From Actinomycetes bacterium (GTDB lineage Bacteria > Actinomycetota > Actinomycetes > Propionibacteriales > Propionibacteriaceae): DNA of 32,309 bases. The notes beneath the pieces were generated by a model. The model did no database searches. It saw only the letters and a program-made list of their open reading frames with translations, and had not been told where the DNA came from. This document shows positions 24,590-32,193 of the stretch, piece after piece; the stretch's first letter is position 1, and each line of letters begins with the position of its first letter. The stretch covers positions 1-32,309 of the forward strand of contig JAEZVO010000066.1 of assembly GCA_023443125.1 (NCBI GenBank). The letters run 5' to 3'. Both the position numbers and the translations under genes were made by a program.

Positions 24590-25759
24590 TCAGCGCCGTT
24601 TGGGCGCGCACAAGGCAGGAGTGAGCGCAAACCCCAGCAGCGAAGCCAGGGGAAGCACGATCAAACCCCAACGCATTCCCACCAGCTCAATCGCGGTGCC
24701 GACGAGCGGCGGCCCGACGAGGAACCCCACCCTCGCGACACTGGTGACGATGGTGAGCCCGGTTCCCTGTGGGAGTCCTGGCATCTGGTCGCCAACGTGC
24801 ATGGCGCCGGGGAATGCCGTCGCGATACCCCATCCGGCAAGCCCAAACCCAATGAGTGTGAGGGCAGGCGACGGGAAACACACCGCCGCGCCCAGCCCCA
24901 CCGTCGCGAGCAGCATCCCGAACGTGATCGTGAAGCGCTGGCCAAGGCGATTCACGACGGCATCGCCGGCGAAGCGTGCCACCATTTGGGCGCCTTGGAG
25001 CGCGACGAACGCCATGCCCCAGAGGAATGGGTCGAGCTGAGGGAACATTCGCTGCATGTAGATCGGGCTCCACGAACCCGACGCGTCCTCGAGGACGCCG
25101 GCGGAGCCAGCCAGCAACCCCAGCGCAACGAGGCGCAGCAGGAGCGACGTCGGAATGAACCGACGCTGCTGCTCTTCCTCAGTTTGTTCGGGCACGGGGT
25201 CCGGGCCGTCGAGCATCCATCGCCTGGCGAGGAGCGCGAGCGAGCCAAACAGGAGACTCCCGACGAGACACTGCAGCCAGATGTCGACCCGCGCCTGTGC
25301 ACACGCGGATCCGATGACACCGCCCGTGACGGCGCCGACCGACCACCAGGCGTGGAAGCCGTTGAAGATCGAGCGCCCGTACCGCTGCTGCACACGCAAA
25401 CCGTGGGCATTCATAGCGATGTCCGTGACGGAGTCTGCCGACATCATCAACACCACACCGACGGCGAACACGCCAGCGTTGGGTGCATTGCCCAGAATGT
25501 TGAGGCAGGCAATCCCGAACGTCTGGAACATCACTGCGACGCCGGCCGACTGGAATCGTCGCATCAGCTTCGCCGTGAACATTCCCAGCACGAGACCCGC
25601 GATCGGCCCCAATGCGATGATGAACCCCCACACCCAGTCGCGAATCTCGAGCGACTCCTTGATTTCGGGGAAGCGCGGCAGCAGCGTCGACCACGCGACG
25701 CCGTTCAGCACGAAACACAGCGTGACGCCCCAGCGGGCACGCCGGACCTCAGCACTCAC
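24590..25759 (-). CDS. Major facilitator superfamily transporter
   Basis: A 389-residue permease with about 12 hydrophobic segments. It begins WGVTLCFVLNGVAWSTLLPRFPEIKESLEI, a start seen in MFS proteins of the FucP/YbjJ-like type, and has internal loops such as NAHGLRVQQRYGRSIFNGFHAWWSVGAV. The start is GTG at 25759, overlapping the TGA of the upstream gene by 4 nt (GTGA); an in-frame upstream extension would run across that gene and is unlikely. Substrate unknown. Coupling to the glutaredoxin-like membrane protein suggests co-expression, though no shared pathway is evident. Confidence 0.87.
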   Translation of the reverse strand: MSAEVRRARWGVTLCFVLNGVAWSTLLPRFPEIKESLEIRDWVWGFIIALGPIAGLVLGMFTAKLMRRFQSAGVAVMFQTFGIACLNILGNAPNAGVFAVGVVLMMSADSVTDIAMNAHGLRVQQRYGRSIFNGFHAWWSVGAVTGGVIGSACAQARVDIWLQCLVGSLLFGSLALLARRWMLDGPDPVPEQTEEEQQRRFIPTSLLLRLVALGLLAGSAGVLEDASGSWSPIYMQRMFPQLDPFLWGMAFVALQGAQMVARFAGDAVVNRLGQRFTITFGMLLATVGLGAAVCFPSPALTLIGFGLAGWGIATAFPGAMHVGDQMPGLPQGTGLTIVTSVARVGFLVGPPLVGTAIELVGMRWGLIVLPLASLLGFALTPALCAPKRR

Positions 25760-26157
25760 AGCAGTGAAATCACCTTTCGCGGATCCGGATTGACGTATAC
25801 CTCGTCGTCGACGAGCACCACCGGGTAGACGCCGTCGCCAAGGCTCTTGGCGCGCTGCTCGGCCTCGGAATCCTGCCAGACGTTGATCCACATGAAACGT
25901 TTCCCGTGCTTGCCGAGACCGCCGCGCAGCCTCGTCGAGAAGATGTCTGCCGGGCGCCAATAGATGATCAGCCGGCGCTCGTCAGCGGGCAGGGCGCGCA
26001 CGTCGCGTTCTTTGCGGGAGATGCCGCCGTACCAGGGGGAGAGCCAATACGCGACGAGCAACAGGCCCACCGCCACCATGACGAGCGCGGGCGTCCATCC
26101 TGTTTGCGCGAGCGCCCACACGAGCACAGCGCTACCCGCGAGCCAGATCAACCACAT
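25756..26157 (-). CDS. Membrane-anchored glutaredoxin-fold protein lacking the active-site cysteines
   Basis: 133 residues from the ATG at 26157 (AGGTGG upstream). A GTG at 26169 or an ATG at 26223 are alternatives, but the last would put the start inside the inverted repeat at 26208. Two hydrophobic helices (about 2-17 and 23-40) precede a cytoplasmic thioredoxin-fold domain: RRLIIYWRPADIFSTRLRGGL, then KRFMWINVWQDSEAEQRAKSLGDG, then YPVVLVDDEVYVNP with the family cis-proline (Pro112). In active homologues the first segment reads RPxCPFCxRLR. Here the cysteine positions are Asp71 and Ser74, so no dithiol chemistry is possible at that site. It is translationally coupled to the downstream MFS gene. 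Role unknown; a structural or binding function is inferred. Confidence 0.7.
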   Translation of the reverse strand: MWLIWLAGSAVLVWALAQTGWTPALVMVAVGLLLVAYWLSPWYGGISRKERDVRALPADERRLIIYWRPADIFSTRLRGGLGKHGKRFMWINVWQDSEAEQRAKSLGDGVYPVVLVDDEVYVNPDPRKVISLL

Positions 26158-26207
26158 GAAGCGTGCCACCTGCGTAATCGTCGCAGAACGCCGAGGGCAC
26201 GGCAAAG

Positions 26208-26286
26208 CTAACCCGATATCCACACGCGTTTGCTGAAACCGGCCAAAATCGCCCTTTTGGGGAAACGCGTGTGGATATCGGGTTAG
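26208..26286. repeat. Long inverted repeat A (24-bp perfect arms)
   Basis: Left arm 26208-26231 and right arm 26263-26286 are perfect reverse complements over 24 bp. The 31-nt spacer holds its own small stem (CCAAAA with TTTTGG) and the pattern AAAC-CGG-CC-A-AAATCG-C-CCTTT. The element lies between divergent genes, so it is not placed as a terminator. It is related in layout and spacer to 31976-32055. Confidence 0.85.
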
Positions 26287-26332
26287 GTATCGGCTTCGCC
26301 AAGCTCGGCGGGCGCCGCCCTAGAGTAGGCGC

Positions 26333-27727
26333 ATGGATATCAGTGAGCTGTCGGCGGTGGAGTTGCGCGATGCGTTGCGCCGCCGCCAGCTCAGCAGCGA
26401 GGAAGTAACGCGACACTTCCTGGAACGCATCGCCGGCGATCGCACCAACGCGTTCACCCTCGTCACGCCTGAGTTGGCGGTGGCTCGAGCTCAGGAGCTG
26501 GATGCCCACGAGCCGGAGGGTGTCATCCACGGCATGCCGCTCGCCGACAAAGACCTCCACCAGCGGGCGGGCACAGTCACTACCTATGGTTCGCGTGGGT
26601 TTCGAGGCTTCGTCGCTCAGCACAGCGATCCACTGACGTTGCAGCTGGATCACGCCGGTGCAGTCTCACTGGGGAAAACAGCTACGCCAGAGTTTGGGTT
26701 TGCTGGCTACACATCGAGCGAGCTGCATGGCGACACCACCATCCCTGGGCATCCGGAGCTGGGGGCCGGGGGTTCGAGTGGTGGGGCAGCCGCGGCGGTG
26801 AAGGCCCGACTGATGCCCTTCGCGCCCGGTTCGGATGCGGGCGGCAGCGTTCGGATTCCTGCTGCGGCGTGTGGCGTCGTCGGGCTCAAGCCCTCGCGGG
26901 GGCGAGTGCCGGCGATGGACGGGCAAGGCACGCTTGGTCAGTTGGCAGTGGCCGGAACGCTGGCGCGCAGCGTCGCCGATGCTGCCCTCCTCTTCGACGC
27001 CTTGATCGAGCGCCGAGACGGCCAGGCGCTCCACCACACCACGCTCCGTTGCCCCGAACTCGACGGTGGCTCCCTGCTCGCAGCCACCCACCCAGGTCGC
27101 AGGCGACGCGTCGGAGTGCTGCACGGGCTCACGCCGTGGGAAGGCGTGTCCGCCACGCCGGCATCCAGCGAAGCCAATGCGGCAACGGAGCGCGCAGCAA
27201 CGCTGCTGAGCGACGCGGGACACGCCGTCGACGAGGTGGCCGGGCCAGCACTGCCAGGGTTTGCGCAGGCGTTCCAGACGCTCTGGCATGCGAACGCGGC
27301 GGGACTGGGACTCACCGACGAGCAGGTGTCGCAGTTGGAGCCGCTCACGCGCAACTTCGTCGAGGCTGGGCGACGGGTTGGCGCGCAGCAGATCGTGGAC
27401 GCCGTGCGCACGCTGCACCACCACGAGCAAGCCATCGTCGACGCGTTCGCCCCGTTTGACGCGGTGCTCACCCCGACGACGGCGCTCACCCCGCGTCCGG
27501 TCGGTTGGTTCGGCGATGACCCCGAGACCAACTTCCGTCGGCAGTGTGAGTACTCCCCGCATGGGGCTGTAGTAAACGTGGCGGGGTTGCCATCGCTTTC
27601 GTTGCCGACGCTGTCACTCGCCGATGGACTTTCTATGAGCGTGCAACTCATCGGCAGGCCGGGAGAGGAATCGACGCTGGTGCAGCTCGGCGTGGAGCTC
27701 GAGGGGCTGGCGGCTGTCCCCGTCTAG
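26333..27727 (+). CDS. Amidase signature family protein (GatA-like)
   Basis: Hydrolyses a carboxamide using the Ser-cisSer-Lys triad; 464 residues. Lys73 (LADKDL), the cis-Ser candidate Ser148 in GAGGSSGG, and nucleophile Ser172 in GSDAGGSVRIPAA have the family spacing (24 residues between the two serines). The Gly-Ser-rich amidase signature spans about 144-176. The C-terminal VLTPTTALTPRP and NVAGLPSLSLP are also typical. It is not next to gatB or gatC, so a stand-alone amidase is more likely than the tRNA amidotransferase subunit. The start is ATG at 26333 with a weak ribosome site. Substrate unknown. Confidence 0.87.
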   Translation: MDISELSAVELRDALRRRQLSSEEVTRHFLERIAGDRTNAFTLVTPELAVARAQELDAHEPEGVIHGMPLADKDLHQRAGTVTTYGSRGFRGFVAQHSDPLTLQLDHAGAVSLGKTATPEFGFAGYTSSELHGDTTIPGHPELGAGGSSGGAAAAVKARLMPFAPGSDAGGSVRIPAAACGVVGLKPSRGRVPAMDGQGTLGQLAVAGTLARSVADAALLFDALIERRDGQALHHTTLRCPELDGGSLLAATHPGRRRRVGVLHGLTPWEGVSATPASSEANAATERAATLLSDAGHAVDEVAGPALPGFAQAFQTLWHANAAGLGLTDEQVSQLEPLTRNFVEAGRRVGAQQIVDAVRTLHHHEQAIVDAFAPFDAVLTPTTALTPRPVGWFGDDPETNFRRQCEYSPHGAVVNVAGLPSLSLPTLSLADGLSMSVQLIGRPGEESTLVQLGVELEGLAAVPV

Positions 27728-27747
27728 TATATACTCACTGTATATAC
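27727..27747. promoter_or_regulatory. Repeated GTATATAC motif before vapBC
   Basis: Two copies of the self-complementary 8-mer GTATATAC (27727-27734 and 27740-27747) lie 15 nt before the antitoxin ATG, separated by TCACT. AbrB/VapB-type antitoxins bind such AT-rich inverted repeats to repress their own operon, so this is a likely operator. The second copy may also act as a -10 region. Confidence 0.55.
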
Positions 27748-27761
27748 GTCGAGGAGGAACG

Positions 27762-27995
27762 ATGACGCCCCGCACCACCACCGTCTTCAAGTCCGGAAAC
27801 TCGCAAGCCGTGCGCATCCCGAAAGACCTGGCATTTTCGACGGACAAGGTCACCATTGAAGTCGACGGCGACGCGCTCATCTTGCGCCCCCAGCCCCTCA
27901 CCATGCAGGAATTCCTCGACGGTCTGCCGCGGCACGGCACTCGGTTGGTGGACTTTGAGGATGAGCCCAACGTCGAGGAGATCCCCTCATGGTGA
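27762..27995 (+). CDS. vapB: VapB-type antitoxin (SpoVT/AbrB domain)
   Basis: 77 residues. The N-terminal swapped-hairpin AbrB domain is clear: TTTVFKSGNSQAVRIPKDLAF, the pattern shared by VapB and MazE-like antitoxins, then VTIEVDGDALILRP. The C-terminal tail (MQEFLDGLPRHGTRLVDFEDEPNVEE) is acidic and would wrap the toxin. GAGGAGG lies upstream of the ATG. Its stop overlaps the toxin start by 7 nt (ATGGTGA), the usual coupling. Predicted to neutralise the adjacent PIN toxin and repress the operon from the GTATATAC repeats. Confidence 0.88.
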   Translation: MTPRTTTVFKSGNSQAVRIPKDLAFSTDKVTIEVDGDALILRPQPLTMQEFLDGLPRHGTRLVDFEDEPNVEEIPSW

Positions 27996-28387
27996 CGTAC
28001 TTGCTCGACACCAACGTCTGGATTGACTGGTTCAATGGCAATCCTGTGCTGGATCAGCGCTTGGCAGAGCAAGATTTGGGCAAGCTCCGGCTGTCCGTCA
28101 TCGTCCGAGGCGAACTTGAAGTGGGTTATCAGCTCGCAGGACTGCAGAGAGAGCGAAGTCAGCTGGATTACATCTATTCGCGCATTGCCACCAATGTGTT
28201 TACGGAGCTCGTTTCGGAGGAGTATGCCCGAATCACTGCCCAGCTCCGCCGCGCAGGTACGCCGATCGGGGTGAACGACACCTGGATTGCGGCAGAGGCC
28301 CTCGCTCATGGGCAGACCGTCGTTACCGCGAACGAGCGTGATTTCCGTCGCGTGCCGGGGCTCAACGTCGAGAATTGGATGGTCTGA
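27989..28387 (+). CDS. vapC: VapC-type PIN-domain ribonuclease toxin
   Basis: 132-residue PIN domain with the full acidic metal-binding set: Asp7 (LLDTNV), Glu42 (VRGELE), Asp97 (GVNDTWIAA) and Asp118 (NERDFRRV). Family members cleave tRNA or rRNA in a magnesium-dependent manner when freed from VapB. No disabling mutation is visible, so the pair looks functional. It overlaps vapB. The module lies between the amidase and thymidine phosphorylase genes, with no mobile-element ends nearby. Confidence 0.9.
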   Translation: MVTYLLDTNVWIDWFNGNPVLDQRLAEQDLGKLRLSVIVRGELEVGYQLAGLQRERSQLDYIYSRIATNVFTELVSEEYARITAQLRRAGTPIGVNDTWIAAEALAHGQTVVTANERDFRRVPGLNVENWMV

Positions 28388-28434
28388 CGCCGCGGCGGCG
28401 CAGAATTGTCAGTGGCCGCAGATAAGGTTGGCAT

Positions 28435-29727
28435 ATGCAGTTTGACGTGGTGGATCTCATCAGAACCAAGCGCGATGGTGAAGCGCTCGGTCCTGAGGAA
28501 ATTGATTGGGTGATCGACGCGTACACGCGCGGCGCGGTCGGTGACGAGCAGATGGCGGCGCTGGCCATGGCCATTTTCCTGCGTGGCATGTCACGGGAAG
28601 AGATCGCGCGCTGGACGCAGGCCATGATCGCATCCGGCGAGCGAATGGACTTCTCATCCCTCACCAAACCCACATCAGATAAGCACTCCACGGGTGGCGT
28701 CGGAGACAAGATCACGCTGCCGCTCGCTCCGCTCGTCGCAGTCTTCGACGTGGCGGTGCCGCAGCTGTCAGGTCGCGGGCTGGGGCACACCGGCGGCACC
28801 CTCGACAAGCTCGAAGCCATCCCCGGCTGGCGTGCCGCGCTCAGCAACGACGAGATGCTCCGGCAACTCGACGACGTCGGCGCCGTGATTTGCGCAGCAG
28901 GTTCAGGGTTGGCGCCCGCCGACAAGAAGCTCTACGCACTCCGCGACATCACCGGCACCGTCGACACCATCCCGCTCATCGCCAGCTCCATCATGAGCAA
29001 GAAGATCGCCGAGGGCACCAGCGCACTCGTGCTCGACGTCAAGGTGGGCTCCGGAGCCTTCATGCGCACACTCGACGAGGCCCGCGAGCTCGCGCGCACC
29101 ATGGTCGACCTCGGCACCGACGCCGGCGTCCACACCGTCGCGCTGCTCACCAATATGAGCACCCCACTCGGCCTCACTGCTGGTAATGCGCTCGAGGTGC
29201 GGGAGGCCGTCGAGGTGCTCGCCGGGGGAGGCCCCGCCGACGTGGTTGAGCTCACCTGCACCCTTGCTCGGGAAATGCTGGCCGCGCACGGGAAGTCCGA
29301 CGTCGACGTCGAAGCCGCGCTGAATGATGGCCGTGCCATGGATGTGTGGCGACGCATGATCGCCGCCCAAGATGGTGATCCCGATGCGCCGCTCCCAGTG
29401 GCGAAGCACCAAGAAGTTGTGCACGCAGCTGAATCGGGATACATCACCAAGATGGACGCGTGGGACGTGGGCATCGCCGCCTGGCGGTTGGGCGCCGGGC
29501 GTGCACGTAAAGAAGATCCGGTGCAGGCCGTGGCCGGCGTTGAGCTCCACGCCAAACCCGGCGACCACGTCGAGGCCGGTCAGCCGCTCATGACGCTGCA
29601 CACCGATACCCCCGAGCGCTTCGAGCGCGCACTCGCGGCCCTGGAGGGTGCCGTCGGGTATGCCGCGCAGGCGCCAGACATGCCAGGTATCGTGCTCGGC
29701 AGAATCGCTGGAAAGGATGCGGAATGA
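28435..29727 (+). CDS. deoA: Thymidine (pyrimidine-nucleoside) phosphorylase
   Basis: Phosphorolysis of thymidine or related nucleosides to base plus (deoxy)ribose 1-phosphate. 430 residues. The family phosphate-binding signature DKHSTGGVGDK (82-92) is present, with SGRGLGHTGGTLDKLEAIPG, YALRDITGTVDTIPLIASSIMSKK (substrate-contacting Arg, Ser and Lys) and LDVKVGSGAFM. The C-terminal domain carries GxGRxxxxDPVxxxxG (GAGRARKEDPVQAVAG). The start is ATG at 28435 with AAGG upstream. Its TGA overlaps the ATG of the following lipoprotein gene (ATGA). Thymidine versus general pyrimidine specificity is not resolved. Confidence 0.95.
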   Translation: MQFDVVDLIRTKRDGEALGPEEIDWVIDAYTRGAVGDEQMAALAMAIFLRGMSREEIARWTQAMIASGERMDFSSLTKPTSDKHSTGGVGDKITLPLAPLVAVFDVAVPQLSGRGLGHTGGTLDKLEAIPGWRAALSNDEMLRQLDDVGAVICAAGSGLAPADKKLYALRDITGTVDTIPLIASSIMSKKIAEGTSALVLDVKVGSGAFMRTLDEARELARTMVDLGTDAGVHTVALLTNMSTPLGLTAGNALEVREAVEVLAGGGPADVVELTCTLAREMLAAHGKSDVDVEAALNDGRAMDVWRRMIAAQDGDPDAPLPVAKHQEVVHAAESGYITKMDAWDVGIAAWRLGAGRARKEDPVQAVAGVELHAKPGDHVEAGQPLMTLHTDTPERFERALAALEGAVGYAAQAPDMPGIVLGRIAGKDAE

Positions 29728-30344
29728 GGGTACGAGGCGCGGTAGTCGTCGCCTTAATGTGCGCGCTGGCGGCTTGTGCTCCTGGTCCGGGCAGCGACGC
29801 CGAGCAAACCCCATCTCCGGCGGCTCCGTCGGCGAGTGAGTCGGAAGAGCCAGCCGAGGAGCCAACGCCGGAGCCGGAGCCGTCCGAGGCAGCGCCCCCG
29901 CAGGAGGCGCCGTCGCCGAGTGAGTCCTCCACGGAGCCGTCTGCGAGCGAATCCCCGACGAGTAGCGCGCCGGCTCCGAAATCCGGGTGGAGCGTGCTCG
30001 ACACCAAGCTGTCCAGCGCTAGCGAGGTCGACGCACTGCCCGTGAGCGTCGAGATCGCCCACTATCTCAAAAGCAGACTGGGCGAACCGTGTGAGCTTGA
30101 AATGACGCTATTCGCCGCCCACTCCGACGGTTACCTGGTGGCCGACGAAACGGGCATTTGCGACGGCGCCGCACTGTTCGTCTACGGCCCGAACGACGGT
30201 GACATCGAAGAGCTTGTCGAGTTCACCACAGTGCCCGCGTGTTCCGAGTTCGAGAAGGCAGGGGTGCCCAAGGGCGTGCCCACGTCGAAACTATTCCCCG
30301 ACGGGCTGGCCTGTTCGACGGGCTCGGGTACGGAGCGCTATTGA
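29724..30344 (+). CDS. Lipoprotein with Pro/Ser/Glu-rich linker, paralogue 1
   Basis: 206 residues, unknown function. Lipoprotein signal with lipobox LAAC (Cys18), then a low-complexity acidic Pro/Ser/Glu linker (about 20-88) as in wall-spanning lipoproteins. A globular C-terminal domain (about 90-206) follows: GWSVLDTKLSSASEVDALPVS, a Cys pair (EPCELEMT, GICDGA), then VPACSEFEKAGVPKGVP and DGLACSTGSGTERY. The same order of features recurs in the next gene, so the two are tandem paralogues. The start overlaps the deoA stop. No domain recognised. Confidence 0.75.
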   Translation: MRVRGAVVVALMCALAACAPGPGSDAEQTPSPAAPSASESEEPAEEPTPEPEPSEAAPPQEAPSPSESSTEPSASESPTSSAPAPKSGWSVLDTKLSSASEVDALPVSVEIAHYLKSRLGEPCELEMTLFAAHSDGYLVADETGICDGAALFVYGPNDGDIEELVEFTTVPACSEFEKAGVPKGVPTSKLFPDGLACSTGSGTERY

Positions 30345-30916
30345 TGCGTCGCAGCGCATTGGTAGGAGCCGCCCTGCTGCTGGTGGGCTGTGCTGGTGGG
30401 GGTTCAGAGTCTCCACCTACGCCCGACGTGGCGCCCTCATCTGGGGCACCCTCCGTGGCTTCATCTGCGCCTGCCACCCTCGACGCAACGCCAGTCGAGG
30501 CGCCGTCTGTTGAGGGGAATTGGCGTACCCTCGACGCGACGTCGATGCTCACCGACGAGGAGATCGACGCCGTCGATGTGCCCGCGAGCCTGAAGACCTA
30601 CTTGAAAGAGACGGTACTCGACGTCGTCACCGCGAATGAGGGAGAGGAAGGTGCTGACGACTGCCCTGTGGAGACCTCCGTCGTGGCGTATCACCCTGCT
30701 GGCTTCGCCGTCGTGAGTATCGTCGGTTGTGGCCCGGATGAGAGCACCGGAGTCGTTGCGCAGGAAGGCGACGGGTGGGTGCCGGCCGTGCTCACCGCTC
30801 CCGATGTGCCTGCTTGCCAGGAGCTCGCCGACGCCGGTGTCCCTGCCCGAGTTCCCTACCTGAATGGGGAAAACTTGCGTTGCGACGACACCGACGGCAG
30901 CGTGCGCTTCTGGTAG
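30344..30916 (+). CDS. Lipoprotein, paralogue 2
   Basis: 190 residues, unknown function. The ATG at 30344 shares one base with the previous stop (TGATG). Lipobox LVGC (Cys16), a short Pro/Ser/Ala linker, then a domain matching paralogue 1: NWRTLDATSMLTDEEIDAVDVPASLKTYLK, DDCPVETSVVAYHPAGFAVVSIVGCG, VPACQELADAGVPARVP, NLRCDDTDGSVRFW. The four cysteines are conserved in position between the two and could form two disulfides outside the cell. Probably co-expressed with deoA and paralogue 1. Confidence 0.75.
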   Translation: MRRSALVGAALLLVGCAGGGSESPPTPDVAPSSGAPSVASSAPATLDATPVEAPSVEGNWRTLDATSMLTDEEIDAVDVPASLKTYLKETVLDVVTANEGEEGADDCPVETSVVAYHPAGFAVVSIVGCGPDESTGVVAQEGDGWVPAVLTAPDVPACQELADAGVPARVPYLNGENLRCDDTDGSVRFW

Positions 30917-30925
30917 CCGTCGCGA

Positions 30926-31798
30926 TTATTCGGTATCCCGCAAGATCTGGCTGAGCTCTCGATGCGCGGCATCGTCGAGCGAGATTGCTTGATCGTCGAT
31001 CCAACCCACCTGCGAAAGCAACCGTCCGCTGGAGCTCAGCCATACGCCATCGGCGGCGAGGAGGTCGTTTGGGGTGAGGCGCTCGACGGTGGCATCCCAT
31101 CCGTGTTGCTGTGCAGCTCGGAAGAGCACACGCTGTGTGGTGCCGGGCAAGATGCCGACGTCAGTCGGAGGGGTGATGAGCGTGCGGCCCTGCTTGATGA
31201 AGACGCTGGCGGTCGGCGCTTCGAGGACGAAGTCATCAGTGGTGGTGAAGATCACGTCGTCAGCTCCTCGACGCCGGGCCTCGCGCAGCGCCGCCATGTT
31301 GGTGGCGTAGCTGAGGGTCTTGGCGCCGAGCAGTAGCCACGGCGACGTTTGCGCCGTCGTGGATGAGAAGCCGCGGCTGAGCAGGGAGACGCGGATAGGA
31401 TGCTCGGGTCGCAGCGCTGCGGGGAGTGGGGTGACCACAATCCATGCGTAGCCGTCGGGGCTCTCGGGTGCATAGCCTCGCATGACGAAGAGCTTGACCA
31501 TCGCCTCATTGGGGATCATGCCCTCGAGGGGTTCGTAGCGCCAGGCGCTCAGGGCGGTGTCGACCGCGGCGCGCCAGTGCTCGTCGGAAGGCACTTCGAT
31601 GTCGGTGATAGTGCCGGAGCGGCGCAGCCTCCACAGATGCTCGTCCATCTTCTTCACGCGCTCGCCGTCGAACAGCATGGTCTCGAAGATGCCGTCGCCG
31701 CGGGCGATACCTTGCGCTAGAGGGGAGAAGTGCGGTGTGTCGGCATCGACGAGCACGCCTTCCGGGTGTTGAGGGGTGAGTAACACGAGCACGTCCAT
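30926..31798 (-). CDS. pabC: Aminotransferase class IV, probable aminodeoxychorismate lyase
   Basis: PLP enzyme of fold type IV, 290 residues. Visible are ARGDGIFETMLFDG near the N-terminus, the PLP lysine Lys160 in GAKTLSYATNMAALREARRRGADDVIF, Glu193 in LEAPTASVF, and GILPGTTQRVLF. The context KTLSYATNMAALREA and short length favour 4-amino-4-deoxychorismate lyase (folate pathway) over branched-chain aminotransferase, but D-amino-acid transaminase cannot be excluded. I choose the ATG at 31798 (MDVLVLL); an upstream start at 31828 adds ten unconserved residues. Ribosome site weak. It is convergent with the lipoprotein genes, 9 nt apart. Confidence 0.85.
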   Translation of the reverse strand: MDVLVLLTPQHPEGVLVDADTPHFSPLAQGIARGDGIFETMLFDGERVKKMDEHLWRLRRSGTITDIEVPSDEHWRAAVDTALSAWRYEPLEGMIPNEAMVKLFVMRGYAPESPDGYAWIVVTPLPAALRPEHPIRVSLLSRGFSSTTAQTSPWLLLGAKTLSYATNMAALREARRRGADDVIFTTTDDFVLEAPTASVFIKQGRTLITPPTDVGILPGTTQRVLFRAAQQHGWDATVERLTPNDLLAADGVWLSSSGRLLSQVGWIDDQAISLDDAAHRELSQILRDTE

Positions 31799-31841
31799 GG
31801 CGCTGAGCGTAGCGCGCCTTTGCAGCAAGCGTGCCTGGGGG

Positions 31842-32104
31842 CTTCGATACGCCCGCTACGCGGGCTACTCAACCATCGGAAGCGGCCAACCCCGGACCGT
31901 CGAGTAGGCCCCGCCCACCCCCCCCCGATCGTCGAGTAGGGCCGAAGGCCCGTATCGAGACGTAGCGAGAGAAACAACTTCACAATCCGTACGCAGTTTG
32001 ACCAAACGCCCTTAAATCGGGCCTTTCATCTCATCTGCGTACGGATTGTGAAGTTTCGTGGCAGGTGATTTCGATACGCGCCCTTCGGGCGCTACTCAAT
32101 CACC
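31842..32104. repeat. Cluster of REP-like hairpins
   Basis: Short imperfect copies share TCGATAC-[GC stem]-CTACTCAA. Copy 1 is 31842-31879 (GCCCGC-TAC-GCGGGC). A partial inverted copy is 31894-31910. Copy 2 is inverted at 31927-31971 (GGGCC-GAA-GGCCC). Copy 3 is 32069-32104 (GCGCCC-TTC-GGGCGC). Flanks are conserved while stems vary with compensating bases. A truncated inverted copy follows at 32161-32181. They resemble the dispersed palindromic repeats of actinobacterial intergenic DNA. No genes are seen here. Confidence 0.75.
31976..32055. repeat. Long inverted repeat B (21-bp perfect arms)
   Basis: Arms 31976-31996 and 32035-32055 pair perfectly over 21 bp around a 38-nt spacer. The spacer pattern is AAAC-G-CCC-TT-AAATCG-GG-CCTTT, matching that of repeat A (26208-26286) although the arm sequences are unrelated. 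It lies among REP-like hairpins upstream of the aminotransferase gene. Confidence 0.85.
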
Positions 32105-32160
32105 GAAAGGGAACGCCGCTCGACCACCGGTGCCGGCGCGCACTCGTCGACTCCTTCCCC

Positions 32161-32181
32161 GATCGTCGAGTAGGGCCGAAG
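32161..32181. repeat. Truncated REP-like half-site at the IS110 end
   Basis: GATCGTCGAGTAGGGCCGAA matches the first half of copy 2 (31927 on), including the left stem and loop. The right half (GGCCC then GTATCGAG) is missing, and unrelated sequence leading into the IS110 transposase end begins at about 32181. Confidence 0.6.
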
Positions 32182-32193
32182 TCGCCGATGGTC

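Noticed and set aside
24560..25828. Long plus-strand open frame opposite the MFS transporter gene
   Set aside because: Shadow of an evident 12-helix permease; its translation is hydrophilic and low in complexity.
31842..32181. Possible CRISPR array in the repeat cluster
   Set aside because: Copies alternate in orientation, vary within their stems and have irregular spacing; there are no cas genes. They fit REP-like hairpins.
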